Position numbers and translations under genes: made by a program
Shown here: one piece after another, positions 27,386 through 37,266 of the stretch
Layout: the number at the start of each line of letters is the position of its first letter
Position numbering within the stretch: position 1 is the stretch's first letter
The notes under the pieces: generated by a model
What the model was told of the DNA's origin: nothing
Database searches by the model: none
Seen by the model: the letters and a program-made list of their open reading frames with translations, nothing else
DNA from: Nitrosospira briensis
GTDB lineage: Bacteria; Pseudomonadota; Gammaproteobacteria; Burkholderiales; Nitrosomonadaceae
NCBI RefSeq assembly: GCF_900115125.1
Contig: NZ_FOVJ01000007.1
Location: 62,001 to 126,000 of the forward strand
Direction of reading: 5' to 3'
DNA: 64,000 nucleotides

Positions 27386-29227
27386 ATGCAAACCGGACAA
27401 CACAACTTGACCGACATTATTCCGGTGGAGACTGCCGGAACGCTCGACGGCTTGTTCCGCGAGCGAGTGCGCCGCTCGCCTCATAAAGTAGCCTACCGCG
27501 ACTACGACCGTTCCAGCGGCAAATGGCGCGACCTCACCTGGTCACAAATGGATGACCGTATCGAGCACTGGCAGGCTGCGCTCTCCCGCGAGAGTCTCGC
27601 TCCCGGAGACCGGGTGGCTGTCATGCTGAGAAACTGTCCTGAGTGGGTGATGTTCGAGCACGCCGCGCTGAGGCTGGGGCTTGTGGTGGTACCTCTTTAT
27701 ACAGCCGATCGGCCCGAGAACGCAGCCTATATCTTGCGCGACGCCGGCGCGAAAGTATTATTGGTGGAAGAACTGGCGCAATGGCAGGCATTTTCGGAAG
27801 TGCGGGATCAGATAGGCAATCTGGTACGCGTCGTTACCTTCCAGGGAATCCCGGAAAAAAAAGACGACGGGCTCGTGCTCGCGCTGCATGAATGGCTACC
27901 GGAAGAGTTGCCGGAAAGACTGCCGGGAGAAGCCGGAACGACGCCCGACTTCAAGCGCGATACCCATCAGCTGGCCACTATCATATATACCTCGGGCACA
28001 TCGGGCCGGTCCAAGGGAGTCATGCTGAGCCATCATAATATCCTCACCAATGCCTATAGCTGCCTGCAAGTCGTGCCGATCAGGCAGGACGACCTGCTGC
28101 TTTCATTTCTGCCCTTGTCGCATACTTTTGAGCGAACTGCCGGTTGCTATGTGCCTATCATGCAGGGAGCCACGGTCGCCTATGCCCGTTCGGTCCACCA
28201 GTTGCAGGAGGACTTGCTGATCATACGGCCCACGATCCTGGTTTCAGTGCCACGAATATACGAGCGGGTATATGCCGGCATCCAGGCCAGGCTCGCGGAA
28301 GGGCCCCCTTTAAACAGGAGACTGTTCGAACTCGCGGTCGAAATCGGTTATAACCGCTTTGAGTATCAGCAGCATCGGGCGCCTCGGCATGTTTCCCACA
28401 TGTTGTGGCCCTTCCTGGAAATAATGGTGGCGAAGAAGGTAATGGGCAAACTCGGCGGCCGGCTACGCTGCGCCATGAGTGGCGGGGCGGCATTGTCGGG
28501 CGACGTTTCCCGCGTGTTCATCGGTTTGGGGCTGCCCATCCTGCAAGGCTACGGCATGACTGAAAGTAGTCCAGTGGTCTGCTGTAATACTCCCGAGGAT
28601 AATGTTCCGACCAGCGTGGGACGTCCCATTCCAGGAGTGGAAGTAAAGCTCGGCGAACATAATGCCTTGCTGATTCGCGGTCCTAACGTGATGCTCGGCT
28701 ACTGGAACAATCCGGAGGCCACCAAGGCAGTCATGATGCCTGAGGGTTGGCTCAATTCCGGTGATATTGCGCATATTGATGCGCATGGCAGGGTAACCAT
28801 CACGGGGCGCCTGAAGGAAATCATCGTTATGTCCACCGGAACGAAAATCCCGCCCGCGAATATGGAAGCAGCCATTCTGCGCGACTCACTGTTCGAACAG
28901 GTCATGGTGATTGGCGAAGGCCGTTCATATTTGAGTGCGCTGGTAGTCCTGAACTCCAGTAAATGGGAGGCCATATCGGGTCAATATGGTCTTGACCGCG
29001 ACTGGCGCCGCCTGTTAGGAAACCAGAAGCTCGAAAAAATCCTGCTTGAACGGATCGCGCATCAGATAAAGGAATTTCCCGGCTATGCCAAAATATACCG
29101 CGCGGGGCTGGCAAGAGAACCGTGGACTGTCGAAAACCATATGCTGACACCGACACTGAAACTCCGGCGAAACCAGGTACTGAGCCAATATTCCACTGAA
29201 GTGGACAGGCTTTACGAGGGTCACTGA
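27386..29227 (+). CDS. Long-chain fatty acid-CoA ligase
   Basis: A 613-residue AMP-forming acyl-CoA synthetase of the FadD15/FAA1-like branch. It activates free fatty acids with ATP and CoA for the neighbouring beta-oxidation enzymes. The AMP-binding motif is TIIYTSGTSGRSKGVMLSHH, the adenylate motif is GYGMTESSPVV, and the hinge region contains DAHGRVTITGRLKEIIVMS. The last acidic-arginine motif, RLKEI, is intact. It lies 55 bases after fadE and 70 bases before the thioesterase gene, so co-transcription is likely. Confidence 0.93.
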   Translation: MQTGQHNLTDIIPVETAGTLDGLFRERVRRSPHKVAYRDYDRSSGKWRDLTWSQMDDRIEHWQAALSRESLAPGDRVAVMLRNCPEWVMFEHAALRLGLVVVPLYTADRPENAAYILRDAGAKVLLVEELAQWQAFSEVRDQIGNLVRVVTFQGIPEKKDDGLVLALHEWLPEELPERLPGEAGTTPDFKRDTHQLATIIYTSGTSGRSKGVMLSHHNILTNAYSCLQVVPIRQDDLLLSFLPLSHTFERTAGCYVPIMQGATVAYARSVHQLQEDLLIIRPTILVSVPRIYERVYAGIQARLAEGPPLNRRLFELAVEIGYNRFEYQQHRAPRHVSHMLWPFLEIMVAKKVMGKLGGRLRCAMSGGAALSGDVSRVFIGLGLPILQGYGMTESSPVVCCNTPEDNVPTSVGRPIPGVEVKLGEHNALLIRGPNVMLGYWNNPEATKAVMMPEGWLNSGDIAHIDAHGRVTITGRLKEIIVMSTGTKIPPANMEAAILRDSLFEQVMVIGEGRSYLSALVVLNSSKWEAISGQYGLDRDWRRLLGNQKLEKILLERIAHQIKEFPGYAKIYRAGLAREPWTVENHMLTPTLKLRRNQVLSQYSTEVDRLYEGH

Positions 29228-29231
29228 GAGG

Positions 29232-29265
29232 ATGATGGGTTGCGCTTTGCTCCACTCCATCCTAC
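29232..29265. repeat. Dispersed REP-like palindrome, copy 1
   Basis: ATGGGTTGCGCTTTGC..CCATCCTAC folds on itself and matches, with a few changes, a second copy at 57491-57524. Repeats of this ATGGGTT...CCCATCCT type are scattered between genes in many proteobacteria. Confidence 0.7.
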
Positions 29266-29297
29266 AAAACCACGAATGGCAAAGCCACGAGGCGTAG

Positions 29298-29714
29298 ATG
29301 AATGCTGACGCAGAAATTCAAACATCACTGCCCGAAGGATGCGATCCAATACTGCGCCTGGTGCCTATGCCGACGGATACCAACTATGCAGGGGACGTGT
29401 TCGGGGGCTGGATCATGGCGCAGGTGGACATTGCCGGCAGTCTTCCAGCCATTCGCCGGGCTCGCGGGCGGGTAGCGACGGTAGCGGTTAATTCCTTCGT
29501 ATTCAAACAGCCTGTATTCGTGGGAGATGTCGTGAGCTTTTATGCAAACATCGTCAAGATCGGGCGCACATCGATTACGGTGGATGTCGTGGTTTATGCC
29601 CAGCGGGGATTGCGCCAGGGAGACCATGAAATATGTTACCGGGTGACCGAGGCGGTATTGACTTACGTGGCGGTGGACGAGAATCGCAGACCCCGTGTTG
29701 TTCCGCCCGAATAG
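29298..29714 (+). CDS. Acyl-CoA thioesterase, hotdog fold (YciA-like)
   Basis: A 138-residue hotdog thioesterase that hydrolyses acyl-CoA. The family stretch MPTDTNYAGDVFGGWIMAQVD carries the catalytic Asn and Asp and is almost diagnostic of the YciA/BACH group. RVATVAVNSFVFKQPVFVGD follows as the second conserved block. Its place between the acyl-CoA ligase and hydratase genes suggests that it drains or balances CoA intermediates. Confidence 0.93.
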   Translation: MNADAEIQTSLPEGCDPILRLVPMPTDTNYAGDVFGGWIMAQVDIAGSLPAIRRARGRVATVAVNSFVFKQPVFVGDVVSFYANIVKIGRTSITVDVVVYAQRGLRQGDHEICYRVTEAVLTYVAVDENRRPRVVPPE

Positions 29715-29748
29715 GTAAAACGGGCCCGAGATCGAACTGGAGGCAGAC

Positions 29749-32295
29749 TTGAACAATCATAAATTTGTCGTGCGCAAGGCGGCCGTGCTGGGTGCGGGGG
29801 TAATGGGAGCGCAAATCGCGGCGCATCTGATTAATGCCAATATCGAAACACTGTTATTCGAGTTGCCCGCAGAGAAGGGCGATCCCAATGACAATGTCAT
29901 CAAGGCCATAGAGAATCTGAAAAAACAGGACCCGGCGCCGTTGTCGGTACCAGCCAGGGCAGCCTCTATTCAGCCTGCAAATTACGAGCAAAACCTTGAA
30001 TTGCTCAAGGATTGCGATATCGTGATCGAGGCGATCGCCGAGCGTATGGATTTGAAAAGGGCGTTGTACGAAAAAATAGCGCCGTACCTGGCCGAGCATG
30101 CCATTTTTGCCAGTAACACGTCGGGACTTTCCATCAATAAACTGGCACAGGCGTTTCCGGAGAACTTGCGTCACCGCTTTTGCGGTATTCATTTTTTTAA
30201 CCCGCCGCGTTACATGCATCTCGCTGAGCTGATTGCCTGCACGGAAAGCGATGCGGCGATGCTGAATGACCTGGAAGCGTTTCTGGTTACTTGTCTTGGC
30301 AAAGGGGTGATTCGCGCAAAGGATACGCCTAATTTTATTGCCAACCGGATAGGCGTATTTTCCATGCTCGCCACCATGCATCATGCCAGGGAATACGGAC
30401 TCGGGTTCGACGTGGTGGATGCTTTAACCGGGCCTCTCATTGGGCGCCCAAAAAGTGCGACTTTCCGCACCGCGGATGTGGTGGGGCTCGATATTCTCGC
30501 GCATGTGATCGAAACCATGCGCGACACTCTGGCGAACGACCCATGGCATAAGTACTATGCAGTGCCCGGTTGGCTGCAGGGCTTGATAGAGACAGGCGCC
30601 TTGGGGCAGAAAACAAAGCGCGGAGTATATCGGAAGGCGGGCAAGGAAATTCACGTGCTGGATCTTGCCAGGAAGGAATATGTCCTCTCCGCGGGTGTCG
30701 CTGACGATGACATGAAGGAATTGCTCAGGCAAAAAAATCCAGCGGGTAAGCTTGGCGCGCTACGCGCGAATCCACACCCGCAAGCCCAATTCCTTTGGGC
30801 AATATTCCGCGATTTGTTTCATTATTGCGCTGTTCATCTGAATGCAATCGCAGATAATGCACGCGACCTCGATTTTGCGATGCGCTGGGGTTTCGGCTGG
30901 AATGAGGGGCCATTCGAAACCTGGCAGGCCGCGGGGTGGAGCGATATTACGGGATGGATAAACGAAGATATCGCCGCAGGCAAAAGCATGAGCGACGTAT
31001 CGCTGCCGGACTGGGTGCGGGAAATGGGGCAAAGTGCGAGCCAAGCCGCCGATCGGGACATACAAGGGGTTCACAGGACCCAGGGTTCTTATTCGCCATC
31101 CGCCAACAGTTTCCGGCACCGTTCAACGTTGCCTGTGTACAGGCGACAGTTATTTCCCGACAAATTGCTGGGCGAGCAGGCGCAGTACGGCACAACCCTA
31201 TTCGAGACCGATGCAGTGCGCATGTGGCATATCCCCGGCAAGTCCGGCAGCGCTGGAACAGCCGACGACGGCGTTGCGATTCTCAGCTTTAAAAGCAAGA
31301 TGCACACTATCGGCAGCGATGTGCTGGACGGAGTGCAACAAGCCCTGGATGAGGCGGAGCGAAACTGGCGCGCGCTGGTGATCTGGCAGACCGAACCGCC
31401 CTTTTCCGCTGGTGCCAATCTGCAAAAAGCAACAGAGCGCCTCAAAAGCGGCGAACCTCCTTCCGCCCTCACTGTTCTGGCAAAAAAACTCAGGAAAACT
31501 GCACAGTCAGCTGTGCTTAAGGCCGCACGCAGCCTTAATCTTGCCGATGCCCTGATGGCGGGTAAACTTGCGGAAGTCGAGGCAATGGTCGCGCAATTTC
31601 AGCAGACTTCGCAGGACCTCAGGTATTCGATGATTCCTACGGTGGCGGCGGTGGATGGGCTTGCGCTCGGAGGCGGCTGCGAGTTTGTGATGCACTGCGA
31701 CAGGACAGTCGCCACCCTTGAAAGCTACATCGGCCTGGTGGAAACCGGGGTGGGATTGATACCGGCTGGCGGCGGCTGCAAGGAACTTGCCCTAAGGGCC
31801 GCGCAGGAGACAATAGACGGCGATCCTTTTCCCTTATTGAAAAATTATTTTCAGAGTGTCGCAACCGCGCAATTGGCAAAGAGCGGCGAGCAAGCCAAGG
31901 AACTGGGGTATCTGCGCCGTGCAGACCAGATAGTGATGAACCGGTTCGAGCTGCTTTATGTCGCCAAGGCGAATGCTATCGCGCTGGCCGAAGCGGGGTA
32001 CCGTCCCCCTCTGAAAGCACGAAGTATTCCGGTTGCCGGTTCTACGGGGATCGCCACCATCAAAGGCATGCTGGTGAATATGCGCGAAGGCAACTTCATC
32101 TCTGAGCATGATTACCTGATCGGGTCAAAACTCGCACACGTGATGTGCGGTGGAGAGTTGACCCCCGGCAGCCTGGTCGATGAAAACTGGTTCCTGGAAC
32201 TGGAACGTGCTGCGTTTATAGAACTGCTGGCGACCGAGAAGACGCAGGCGCGCGTGGAACATACCCTGAAGACAGGGAAGCCGTTGAGGAACTAG
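29749..32295 (+). CDS. 3-hydroxyacyl-CoA dehydrogenase/enoyl-CoA hydratase
   Basis: An 848-residue bifunctional beta-oxidation enzyme with the dehydrogenase first, as in FadN-type proteins rather than FadB. Residues 5-300 are the NAD-binding domain (AAVLGAGVMGAQIAAHLIN; catalytic HFFNPPRYMHLAELI) followed by its C-terminal helices. The second half (about 510-700) is a crotonase domain, with the oxyanion-hole motif DGLALGGGCEFVMHCD and PPFSAGANLQ. It starts at a TTG (29749) 34 bases after the thioesterase gene. It converts trans-2-enoyl-CoA to 3-ketoacyl-CoA for the thiolase encoded 200 bases downstream. Confidence 0.93.
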   Translation: MNNHKFVVRKAAVLGAGVMGAQIAAHLINANIETLLFELPAEKGDPNDNVIKAIENLKKQDPAPLSVPARAASIQPANYEQNLELLKDCDIVIEAIAERMDLKRALYEKIAPYLAEHAIFASNTSGLSINKLAQAFPENLRHRFCGIHFFNPPRYMHLAELIACTESDAAMLNDLEAFLVTCLGKGVIRAKDTPNFIANRIGVFSMLATMHHAREYGLGFDVVDALTGPLIGRPKSATFRTADVVGLDILAHVIETMRDTLANDPWHKYYAVPGWLQGLIETGALGQKTKRGVYRKAGKEIHVLDLARKEYVLSAGVADDDMKELLRQKNPAGKLGALRANPHPQAQFLWAIFRDLFHYCAVHLNAIADNARDLDFAMRWGFGWNEGPFETWQAAGWSDITGWINEDIAAGKSMSDVSLPDWVREMGQSASQAADRDIQGVHRTQGSYSPSANSFRHRSTLPVYRRQLFPDKLLGEQAQYGTTLFETDAVRMWHIPGKSGSAGTADDGVAILSFKSKMHTIGSDVLDGVQQALDEAERNWRALVIWQTEPPFSAGANLQKATERLKSGEPPSALTVLAKKLRKTAQSAVLKAARSLNLADALMAGKLAEVEAMVAQFQQTSQDLRYSMIPTVAAVDGLALGGGCEFVMHCDRTVATLESYIGLVETGVGLIPAGGGCKELALRAAQETIDGDPFPLLKNYFQSVATAQLAKSGEQAKELGYLRRADQIVMNRFELLYVAKANAIALAEAGYRPPLKARSIPVAGSTGIATIKGMLVNMREGNFISEHDYLIGSKLAHVMCGGELTPGSLVDENWFLELERAAFIELLATEKTQARVEHTLKTGKPLRN

Positions 32296-32499
32296 GTGAG
32301 GCCTTGAATTCAGGCTGTCCTTCCGTTTTGGTTCGTGCGGCGGCCGTATCAGGGGATGCAGGGTCTATAAAGGATAAAAACGGTCTCCGATAAAGAATCA
32401 ATTGTTGCGCACGATTCGTCAATGCATCACTCTAATTACTCTGACGCCGAGCCAACGGATTACCGGTGGCCAACCAGGCAGCGCTAAAGGGAAACAGAC

Positions 32500-33702
32500 A
32501 TGACAACCAGACAGACTCAGGAAGCTTACATTGTTGCCGCGGTACGAACGCCGGTGGGCAAGGCACCCCGCGGGATGTTCAAAACCGTACGCCCGGACGA
32601 CATGCTGGCGCATGTGTTGAGAGCGGCGGTGGGACAGTGCGGCGAGCTCGACCCCGCAGCGATTGACGACGTCATCGCCGGTTGTGCCATGCCGGAAGCG
32701 GAACAGGGTTTGAACGTAGCCCGTATTGCGCTTTTGCTCGCCGGGTTGCCAAACAGCGTTCCCGGAATGACGGTCAATCGTTTTTGCGCTTCCGGCTTGC
32801 AAACAGTGGCGCTCGCCGCTGACCGCATCCGGCTCGGCAACGCCGATGTAATCATCGCGGCGGGAACCGAGAGCATGAGCATGGTTCCGATGACAGGCAA
32901 CAAGATGGCGTTGGACCCGGCAATATTCCTGCGCGATGAAAACGTCGCCATTGCCTACGGCATGGGCATCACGGGGGAAAAAGTAGCCCAGCGGTGGCAG
33001 GTCAGCCGTGAGGCTCAGGATGAATTCGCGGTAGCCAGCCATGCAAAGGCGCTTAGTGCTATAGAAACGGGGGAATTCAAGGATGAAATAGCGCCTTATA
33101 CCGTGGAAGAAAAGCGTCCCCATCTCGCTTCACATGAGGTGCGTACCGTATCCACGGTACGAGACACCGACGAGGGCCCGCGTCCAGGTACAAATCCAGC
33201 CACTCTCGCTACGCTGAAACCGGTATTTGCCGCCAATGGTTCGGTGACGGCGGGTAATAGCTCGCAGATGTCCGATGGCGCAGGCGCCGTGATCGTAGCC
33301 AGCGAAGCGGCACTGAAACGTTTCAATCTCACGCCCATTGGCCGTTTTCTTGGATATTCCGTCGCTGGCGTACCGCCGGAGATCATGGGAATAGGCCCCA
33401 TCAAGGCGATACCTAAAGTGCTCGAACAGGTCGGCCTGAAACAGGACGACCTCGAGTGGATCGAACTGAACGAAGCCTTCGCCGCCCAGAGCCTGGCAGT
33501 AATCAACGACCTGGGGTTGGATCGGGAGAAGATCAATCCCCTGGGGGGTGCGATTGCGCTAGGGCATCCCCTGGGTGCAACCGGCGCAATTCGCGTTGCG
33601 ACGCTGCTGCATGGCCTGCGCCGGCACAATCAGAAATATGGGATGGTCACCATGTGCGTGGGCACCGGGATGGGCGCCGCGGGTGTGTTTGAAGCGCTAT
33701 GA
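32500..33702 (+). CDS. fadA: Acetyl-CoA acyltransferase (thiolase)
   Basis: A 400-residue thiolase that cleaves 3-ketoacyl-CoA with CoA to release acetyl-CoA, the last step of the cycle encoded here. The nucleophilic Cys96 lies in VNRFCASGLQ. The second thiolase motif, NEAFAAQSLAV, and the C-terminal GGAIALGHPLGATGA and MCVGTGMGAAG motifs (catalytic His and Cys) are intact. Its TGA stop lies directly beside the stop of the convergent DUF3460 gene, with no spacer. The FadA name reflects context; a biosynthetic thiolase role cannot be excluded from sequence alone. Confidence 0.92.
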   Translation: MTTRQTQEAYIVAAVRTPVGKAPRGMFKTVRPDDMLAHVLRAAVGQCGELDPAAIDDVIAGCAMPEAEQGLNVARIALLLAGLPNSVPGMTVNRFCASGLQTVALAADRIRLGNADVIIAAGTESMSMVPMTGNKMALDPAIFLRDENVAIAYGMGITGEKVAQRWQVSREAQDEFAVASHAKALSAIETGEFKDEIAPYTVEEKRPHLASHEVRTVSTVRDTDEGPRPGTNPATLATLKPVFAANGSVTAGNSSQMSDGAGAVIVASEAALKRFNLTPIGRFLGYSVAGVPPEIMGIGPIKAIPKVLEQVGLKQDDLEWIELNEAFAAQSLAVINDLGLDREKINPLGGAIALGHPLGATGAIRVATLLHGLRRHNQKYGMVTMCVGTGMGAAGVFEAL

Positions 33703-33888
33703 TTATTTCCCGAAATAGACGTAGGCTTTCTGCGCCACGCTGGATTCCTTGAAACGCTTGCGCTCTTCCAGGTCAAGTTTCTTGTCCCACCAGATGGCGC
33801 GCGCTTCTTTCTGATCCTCCGCCAGCTTCGGATTTTTTTCGAACAATTCACGCATGAACTTGGTGTGTTCGGACTCGTATAATTTCAT
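33703..33888 (-). CDS. DUF3460 small protein
   Basis: A 61-residue charged protein (MKLYESEHTKFMRELFEKNP at the start, VAQKAYVYFGK at the end). It matches the betaproteobacterial DUF3460 family, whose function is unknown, and the length is complete. It has no membrane segment or signal. It converges with the thiolase gene, the two stop codons touching, so read-through between them is likely unless bidirectional termination occurs inside the coding ends. Confidence 0.85.
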   Translation of the reverse strand: MKLYESEHTKFMRELFEKNPKLAEDQKEARAIWWDKKLDLEERKRFKESSVAQKAYVYFGK

Positions 33889-34029
33889 AGTGATGTCTCC
33901 TCATCTCTCTCGTGTAGCGATACTGAAACTTTACCATAAACAGAGCCTTAGCAGCAACACGGCTTCCCGGACGGGCAGCTCTCCCGCAGAGCCCAGGTGG
34001 CTGCCATAGGCTACAAAAACAAACATCAA

Positions 34030-34806
34030 TCAGAAAGAATTGCTTTGATGTAATTTTTTGACAAACTTCGTAAACGGCAGGCCCAGTTCTGCTTCAAGCT
34101 CGGCAGCGCGCGACTGCAAATCTTCCCAAACGCGCTTGCCTGGGCTGTGCTTGAAGGCAAAAACGATCAGGTTGCCGTGCACTTCAACCATCAAAGTCGC
34201 AACGCGCCCGGTAAAAGCTTCCTCGACACGGCTTATATAATCCCGAAAACCTTTATCCCTGCTGAGAAGATTGACCACAAGGACGCCATTTCTTTTCAAT
34301 GCCTCGCGGGCACGGTTATAGAAATCCTGGCTGCAAAGCGACGAAACCTGCCGGCAATCATCAAAACCGTCAACCATCAGCACATCCGCGCTGCGCGGAT
34401 GGCCCGCAACGTATTCGCCGCCTTCGGCAATAATGACTTGCAGTCGTTGGTCATCAGCCGGCAGAAAAAAGTAATTGCGTGCCGCGGAGACGACTTCGGG
34501 ATTGATTTCAATCGCAGTGGTTTTAATCTTCGGCAACCGGTGATAAATGAATTTCGCCAACGATCCGCCGCCGAGGCCAATCATCAGAATATTTTCAGGT
34601 TTCGAATGGAACAACATAAAGCCCATCATGCACTGCGTATAGGCGAGTTCGAGCTCCAGCGGTGCGGCCAACCTCATGGCACTCTGCACATTGCTCCCGC
34701 CCAGATGGAGTACGCGTACTCCACCCTGCTCGCTCAGTTGAACTACTGAGTCGGCCTGACTGGACCGTTTCTGAAATCCCTGCCCCGAACTCATGCGACC
34801 TTCCAT
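34030..34806 (-). CDS. Spermidine synthase-like aminopropyltransferase-fold protein
   Basis: A 258-residue class I SAM-fold protein of the spermidine-synthase-like group. The nucleotide-binding glycine loop is MIGLGGGSLAKFIY (about 97-110), followed by AIEINPEVVSAAR and the acidic DVLMVDGFDD. The long N-terminal beta-domain of true SpeE is short here and the gatekeeping motif for putrescine is not evident. The protein is therefore better called a spermidine-synthase-like methyltransferase-fold protein than SpeE. It is a single minus-strand gene. Confidence 0.8.
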   Translation of the reverse strand: MEGRMSSGQGFQKRSSQADSVVQLSEQGGVRVLHLGGSNVQSAMRLAAPLELELAYTQCMMGFMLFHSKPENILMIGLGGGSLAKFIYHRLPKIKTTAIEINPEVVSAARNYFFLPADDQRLQVIIAEGGEYVAGHPRSADVLMVDGFDDCRQVSSLCSQDFYNRAREALKRNGVLVVNLLSRDKGFRDYISRVEEAFTGRVATLMVEVHGNLIVFAFKHSPGKRVWEDLQSRAAELEAELGLPFTKFVKKLHQSNSF

Positions 34807-34933
34807 CTGCCTTTGAACACAATTCAGTGATCTTTACAAATCATTATTTTTAGCCTAATTTTAAAAAACGCGGCTGGCGTTGACTAGGCGAAAATATTGC
34901 AAAGCCCGTTATCATCCACGAGAACAAGGGACG

Positions 34934-35482
34934 ATGCACGTGATAAATTTTCTGCAGGCGCTTGGCCGAGATTGGGCATTAGACGTGACCAAACTAAAGA
35001 TAATTTTAGCGCCGCTTCTTGCAGCTTGTCTTCTATCCGCATGCGCGGTCATTGGTTTAAAAGAAAAAACCGGGACTCACGGAGCGAAGTTTACGGGAGA
35101 TCATGCGGCACTCGCGCGTTGCGTTACCGGCAAGCTGCAAACGGATAGCCGGTGGATGATCCGCGCCCTGCAATATGACGTGCGGAGATATCCGGACCTT
35201 GGGGCAACAGAAATTTACGCCTATCCGGCAGGCTCATTGCCGGGCACATATCCGCGCAACTCCCCGTCCAACCCGGATGCAGTTATCAGCTACGCTCCGC
35301 CCGTGGCCAAAATTCATTCGTCCAGGCGGAATGGGGACACCAATAGTGATGTCAGTCCGGGTTATTCCTTTGCCCTTACGATCAAAAGGACTGACAATGC
35401 AACGGTATTCGCGACACTGAATGGCAAGAAATACGAAGGCGATATAGCCTGGGAGAAGCTGAAAGATTGCTCAGCTCCCTGA
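34934..35482 (+). CDS. Hypothetical lipoprotein
   Basis: 182 residues from the ATG at 34934, which has an AAGGGA ribosome site. An earlier in-frame start at 34880 adds a charged stretch and is less likely. A signal segment (LAPLLAACLLSACAVIG) contains a lipobox LLSAC. The remainder has conserved-looking phrases (CVTGKLQTDSRWMIRALQ, IYAYPAGSLPGTYPRNSP) but no domain I recognise. It should be anchored in the outer or inner membrane facing the periplasm. Confidence 0.7.
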   Translation: MHVINFLQALGRDWALDVTKLKIILAPLLAACLLSACAVIGLKEKTGTHGAKFTGDHAALARCVTGKLQTDSRWMIRALQYDVRRYPDLGATEIYAYPAGSLPGTYPRNSPSNPDAVISYAPPVAKIHSSRRNGDTNSDVSPGYSFALTIKRTDNATVFATLNGKKYEGDIAWEKLKDCSAP

Positions 35483-35793
35483 AGCCCCGAACTACCCGGG
35501 CTCTCGCCATTTCCTCCTGGCTGTCATCTTTCCTTCGCCTCAAAAGTTGAAGAGGCAAAAATTTCTTCTTGCCATAAAACCAAACAAAAAAGTATCGCCA
35601 GGATCGGGCAATGTATTTTGGGTGCGCTCCGCGTTAGAATGGCGCACTCCATAGCTGCCGGCACTTTTATTGGACTTTGGCGTCACAATCCAAACAGCAG
35701 GCAGCAGGGTAAAAGCATATTGGAGTTGAGACACCGAGCAGGCGCATGAGCGGCATGGTTCGAGATAGATTAGATTGAATTAATGGTGAGTAA
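35483..35793. other. 311-base gap before the SEL1 gene
   Basis: No gene is supported. A short minus-strand frame (35540-35734) shows no domain. The region should contain the promoter of the SEL1-repeat gene. Confidence 0.4.
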
Positions 35794-37266
35794 ATGATGC
35801 GCTTATCGATACCGATGGCGATAGCAGGACCGATAACAGCAGGACTTCTATTGGCATTGCTGAATCTTCCGGCTTTCGCTGGAGACTTTGAGGATGGCAT
35901 GCAGTTCGTCCTCGCCAAGAACTACGCTAAAGCGGTAGAGTCTTTCAGAAAAGCCGCGGATAAAGGTAACGCGGATGCCCAATTCAATCTGGGCGTTCTG
36001 TATGCAAAGGGCCGCGGCGTTCCACAGGACTATGAACAGGCCGCGAAATGGTATCGAAAGGCGGCGGAGCAGGGAGATGTCCCGGCGCAATCCATGCTGG
36101 GCTTCATGTACCTGAAAGGCCAGGGAGTCGAGCAGGACTACCAGCAGGCCATGTTCTGGTATTTCAGGGCTGCGGACAAGGGATATGCTGTCGCGCAGTA
36201 CAATCTTGGGGTCATGTACGCGAAAGGCCAGGGGGTGGCAAAGGACTATGAGCAGGCCCTCTCCTGGTATCTTAAAGCCGCTGAACAGGGGCACGCCCCC
36301 GCCCAGTCCATTCTCGGGTTCATGTACCTCAAAGGCCAGGGAGTTGACCAGGACGATCAGCAAGCCGCGTCCTGGTATCTGAAAGCCGCTGAACAGGGAT
36401 ATGCCGATGCGCAATACGCGATTGGCGTATTGTATGCAAAAGGCCGGGGCGTGGAACACAATGATCAGCAAGCGGTATCCTGGTACCGCAAAGCCGCTGA
36501 ACAGGGAAACGTGGACGCACAGTTTAATCTCGCCATGATGTATGCCGCCGGCGAGGGGACTGAACAGGACTACAAGCAGGCCGCCTCCTGGTTTCGTAAA
36601 GCCGCCGACCAGGGATATGCAAGAGCCCAGTTCAAACTCGGTGTCGCGTATGCGAAGGGCCGTGGGATAACTGAGGATAATTACGAGGCCGCAGCTTGGT
36701 ATCAAAAGGCCGCAGAGCAGGGATATGCGCCCGCGCAATTCAATCTCGGCGTGATGTATGCCACAGGCAAGGGCGTTTTACAGGACGAGCAGCAGGCCGT
36801 GGCCTGGTATCGCGCAGCAGCCGAGCAAGGAGATCCGGACGCGCAGTACAACCTGGGCGTAAGGTACGACGAGGGCCGAGGCGTAGCAAAGGACGAGCAG
36901 CAGGCCTTGTCCTGGTATCTCAAGGCGGCGGAACAGGGGTACGCGAGAGCCCAATACAGCCTGGGCGTGAAATATGATAATGGCGAGGGGGTGCCGCAGG
37001 ATTACGCGCAAGCCCTGTCGTGGTATAGCAAGGCAGCCGAACGGGGCCATCCCGGGGCGCAAACCAATCTGGGGGTGCTATATTACAAAGGCAGCGGCGT
37101 TGAACAGGATTACGTAGAGGCCGACAAGTGGTTCAGCATTGCCAGCGCGGCAGACTATGAGGATGCGAAAGAGAACCGCGATTTAATGGAAAAGCTGATG
37201 ACACCCGTACAAATTGCCGACGCGCAGCGGCAAGCGGAGGAATGGGCAAGAGCGCATCAGCCGTGA
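35794..37266 (+). CDS. Exported SEL1-repeat (TPR-like) protein
   Basis: A 490-residue protein. Residues 1-29 form a signal peptide (ITAGLLLALLNLPAFAG). It is then built from eleven consecutive 36-residue SEL1 repeats of the form AQxxLGxxYxxGxGVxQDYxQAxxWYxKAAEQG, from about residue 35 to 450, and it ends in a charged helix. At the DNA level this is a 108-base tandem repeat with strong similarity between units. SEL1 repeats form alpha-solenoids that bind partner proteins, often in the periplasm. The partner here is unknown. Confidence 0.9.
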   Translation: MMRLSIPMAIAGPITAGLLLALLNLPAFAGDFEDGMQFVLAKNYAKAVESFRKAADKGNADAQFNLGVLYAKGRGVPQDYEQAAKWYRKAAEQGDVPAQSMLGFMYLKGQGVEQDYQQAMFWYFRAADKGYAVAQYNLGVMYAKGQGVAKDYEQALSWYLKAAEQGHAPAQSILGFMYLKGQGVDQDDQQAASWYLKAAEQGYADAQYAIGVLYAKGRGVEHNDQQAVSWYRKAAEQGNVDAQFNLAMMYAAGEGTEQDYKQAASWFRKAADQGYARAQFKLGVAYAKGRGITEDNYEAAAWYQKAAEQGYAPAQFNLGVMYATGKGVLQDEQQAVAWYRAAAEQGDPDAQYNLGVRYDEGRGVAKDEQQALSWYLKAAEQGYARAQYSLGVKYDNGEGVPQDYAQALSWYSKAAERGHPGAQTNLGVLYYKGSGVEQDYVEADKWFSIASAADYEDAKENRDLMEKLMTPVQIADAQRQAEEWARAHQP

